7,311 bases of DNA from Mycoplasmataceae bacterium (GTDB lineage Bacteria > Bacillota_I > Bacilli_A > Mycoplasmatales > Mycoplasmoidaceae). A program made the position numbers and the translations under genes. The stretch covers positions 1-7,311 of the forward strand of contig JAITJR010000054.1 in NCBI GenBank assembly GCA_031278855.1, written 5' to 3'. This document shows positions 5,800 through 7,311 of this stretch, piece by piece (position 1 is the first letter of the stretch; each line of letters begins with the position of its first letter). Below the pieces are notes generated by a model. It did no database searches, was not told the DNA's origin, and saw nothing but the letters and a program-made list of their open reading frames with translations.

Positions 5800-7218
5800 T
5801 TAATAATCTTCGTTATTAGATTCATCAATGTTATCAGAAATAGTTTTGGTAGTATCTGCATCCATCAATTCTTTTAATAAATCTTCTTTATTTATATCTT
5901 TAAAATCTTGCATGATTGAATCTTTAGATTTTTTTACGGCATTAACATGTTGTTGTACACTACTCTTGGGAGGAACATCAGTTCCTTTGCCAGAGTGTGG
6001 GGTGGCACGGTTATATTGACTTAACACATCGCCACCAACATGATACTTTTTGTAAGCACGATTAAAAGTCTGTTGGCGCAAAGTTTTAGGATCAACTCTT
6101 TGATATTGTAAATTTGCCTCATGTGCTTCTTCAACGGTATTAATTTCGATATTAGCTTTTAACATTTCTGAAATTAAACGCACATTAGTACCACGTTTGC
6201 CAATTAACAAAGCTAATTTATCTGAACGTGCTACTAAAGTAATTTCACGACGTTCTTCAGGTGTAGTTGGTTCCTTGATGGCAAATCCTAAAATTTCAGC
6301 TGGCGAACAAACATTGACGATATATTGTTTAAAATCATCAACATATTCAATAACCTCAATGTGCTCATTGTGAATTTGTTCTTGAATATTTTTAATTCTT
6401 GATCCACGTGGACCGATGATAGTTCCAGCTGGTTCAACACTAACTTGGTGAGACATAACCGATAATTTAGTTTTGAAACCTGCGACTCTAGCAATATCTT
6501 TAATTTCAATAATTTTTTCTTGAATTTCAGGTATGTTCAAAGTTAATAAGTATTTGACTAAACCAGAGTCTGCTCGTGAAAGAATAATCGGTCATCCTTT
6601 AGTTTGTTCTTTTACATCTTTGATGTAAAAATTATATTTTTGACCTGGAATTAAAATTTCGCCAGGGATAGTTTCTTGGCGTCCTACGAAACCAAAAGTA
6701 CTCTCTAAATTCACTGTTGCCACACCACTTTTAGCATCTACTTTCTCCACTTCAGCATAAACTACTTCACCAATTCGTGGTTTCCATTGGGTAAAAACCT
6801 GTTTATTGGATTGATTAGTAACATTGTGTTTGAACATTTGTGCTAAATGCATCCCTAACGATAATTTGGACAACTCTTGTAATGGGATAACTTTTTTATA
6901 AAAATCACCCACTTGCAATTTTGGATCAACTTTTTGTGCTTCAGTAATAGTAATTTCGGCATAATCGTTTAATTCATCATTTGGTTCAACTACTTTAAAT
7001 AATTGGTGAATGGATAAACGTTTATTGTCAATGTCAATATCCACTTCGACAATCGTTTCAGGGTATTCTTTGGTGTAAGACTTGATGATGGCATCCTTTA
7101 ATGCTTCAGCTACAGTATCACGCGGAATGTTGTTTTCGTCTGCAATAAGTGTTAAAGCATTAATCGTATCTGCCATTTGTTTATTTCAATCTACTTGTTT
7201 GGGAGTATGGTTTTTCAT
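5800..7218 (-). CDS. nusA: Transcription termination/antitermination protein NusA
   Basis: A 472-residue RNA polymerase-binding factor that modulates pausing, intrinsic termination and antitermination. With the start at 7218, the RNAP-binding N-terminal domain spans about 15-140 and the S1 domain about 147-216. KH1 has G-P-R-G at 269-272 and KH2 has G-K-R-G at 340-343. A 95-residue polar, charged tail then follows, longer than B. subtilis NusA (about 370 residues in all) and likely disordered, as in other mycoplasmas. W19 and W209 are TGA; the second splits the S1/KH boundary under the standard code. Two starts compete. ATG 7218 has an AAAGGA 6 nt upstream and is preferred. ATG 7176 lacks a Shine-Dalgarno sequence but matches where B. 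subtilis NusA begins by homology (M-A-D-T-I-N-A-L-T). It is the first gene of the operon continuing through infB, rbfA and the membrane protein. Confidence 0.95.
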
Positions 7219-7224
7219 GTTTTT

Positions 7225-7230
7225 TCCTTT
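7225..7230 (-). promoter_or_regulatory. nusA: Shine-Dalgarno site supporting nusA start at 7218
   Basis: AAAGGA on the minus strand (7230 to 7225) is 6 nt upstream of ATG 7218. The alternative ATG at 7176 is preceded only by A-rich sequence with no purine-rich G motif. This site is the main reason for choosing the longer NusA with its 14-residue extension (MKNHTPKQVD, then W-N-K-Q). Confidence 0.65.
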
Positions 7231-7242
7231 GCTTTAAATAAA

Positions 7243-7274
7243 TTAAGGAGCAACCACCGAAGGCCGCTCCTTAA
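7243..7274 (-). other. Perfect 9-bp stem-loop in the nusA 5' leader
   Basis: On the minus strand TTAAGGAGC (7274 to 7266) pairs perfectly with GCTCCTTAA (7251 to 7243) around a 14-nt loop that contains CTTCGG. It begins about 6 nt after the predicted transcription start (A at 7280) and ends 24 nt before ATG 7218. No U-run follows on the minus strand, and on the plus strand it is followed by A residues, so it is not a standard intrinsic terminator. The 5' arm contains AAGGAG. It is probably a leader structure affecting stability or expression of the operon; the role is inferred. Confidence 0.6.
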
Positions 7275-7285
7275 AAAAGTGGGTA

Positions 7286-7297
7286 GATTATATAATC
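7286..7297. promoter_or_regulatory. Palindromic bidirectional -10 element, promoter of the nusA operon
   Basis: GATTATATAATC, identical to the 12-mer at 114-125, reads TATAAT on the minus strand (7292 to 7287) and on the plus strand (7291-7296). The minus-strand copy predicts a start at A7280, 6 nt after the hexamer, and a 62-nt leader to the nusA ATG at 7218. The plus-strand copy would start near A7303 and drive a gene beyond the right edge; no start codon appears before 7311. The minus-strand -35 position lies at or past the window edge. Confidence 0.6.
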
Positions 7298-7311
7298 ATT
7301 TTATAAAAACG

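Noticed and set aside
5828..6509. Open frames at 5828-6019 (plus) and 6288-6509 (minus, alternate frame)
   Set aside because: Both are inside nusA, covering the C-terminal tail and KH region, which are conserved in the nusA frame. They are shadows.
3930..7218. Fragmented infB and nusA as pseudogenes
   Set aside because: Every break is a TGA, the frame never shifts, and motifs continue on both sides. They are intact genes under code 4.
7243..7274. Intrinsic terminator at the 9-bp stem before nusA
   Set aside because: No U-run follows on either strand: the minus-strand 3' side is mixed A/T and the plus-strand side is A-rich. It also lies downstream of the likely nusA promoter.
1..7311. Mobile element, CRISPR array, tRNA/rRNA or defence system
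   Set aside because: I saw no transposase motif, terminal or direct repeats of useful length, regularly spaced repeats or tRNA cloverleaf, and the window is almost fully occupied by housekeeping genes.

Overview
The window is bacterial, A+T-rich and compactly coding. It comes from a mollicute (Mycoplasma or a relative) that reads UGA as tryptophan. Under the standard code, nusA, infB, ribF, the membrane-protein gene, the HIT gene and the TtcA-like gene all break at in-frame TGA codons. Read as Trp, each becomes one intact protein with conserved motifs on both sides of the TGA. Gene content and order (nusA-infB-rbfA-membrane protein, with truB-ribF nearby) resemble the ancestral Firmicutes nusA/infB operon in reduced mollicute form. 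I see no rimP or ylxR. A relative of the M. pneumoniae/M. genitalium group is plausible but not proven.

Layout from left to right: (1) the 5' end of an unrecognised minus-strand gene (1-107); (2) a divergent promoter at 114-125; (3) a plus-strand HIT-family nucleotide hydrolase (134-547), overlapping tail-to-tail with (4) the minus-strand truB-ribF pair (2013 to 534); (5) a second divergent promoter (2025-2032) shared by truB and (6) a plus-strand TtcA-family tRNA thiolase-like gene (2039-2827), whose stop overlaps that of (7) the minus-strand operon nusA-infB-rbfA-membrane protein (7218 to 2824), driven from a promoter at 7286-7297 with a hairpin-containing leader. There is no gene-free stretch of 300 bases or more.

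Functionally the window is mostly a translation and RNA block: transcription elongation/termination (NusA), translation initiation (IF2), 30S maturation (RbfA), and tRNA modification (TruB; the TtcA-like protein possibly). FMN/FAD synthesis (RibF) and a HIT nucleotide hydrolase complete it.

The most unusual feature is regulatory. Three intergenic regions each carry a palindromic -10 element that reads as TATAAT on both strands. At two of them the -10 lies so close to the start codons (6, 7, 9 and 11 nt) that the mRNAs should be leaderless or nearly so. nusA instead has a roughly 62-nt leader with a perfect 9-bp stem. Both minus-strand operons appear to end at short hairpin/U-run terminators embedded in the 3' coding ends of the opposing plus-strand genes. 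I found no mobile element, CRISPR array, tRNA or rRNA.
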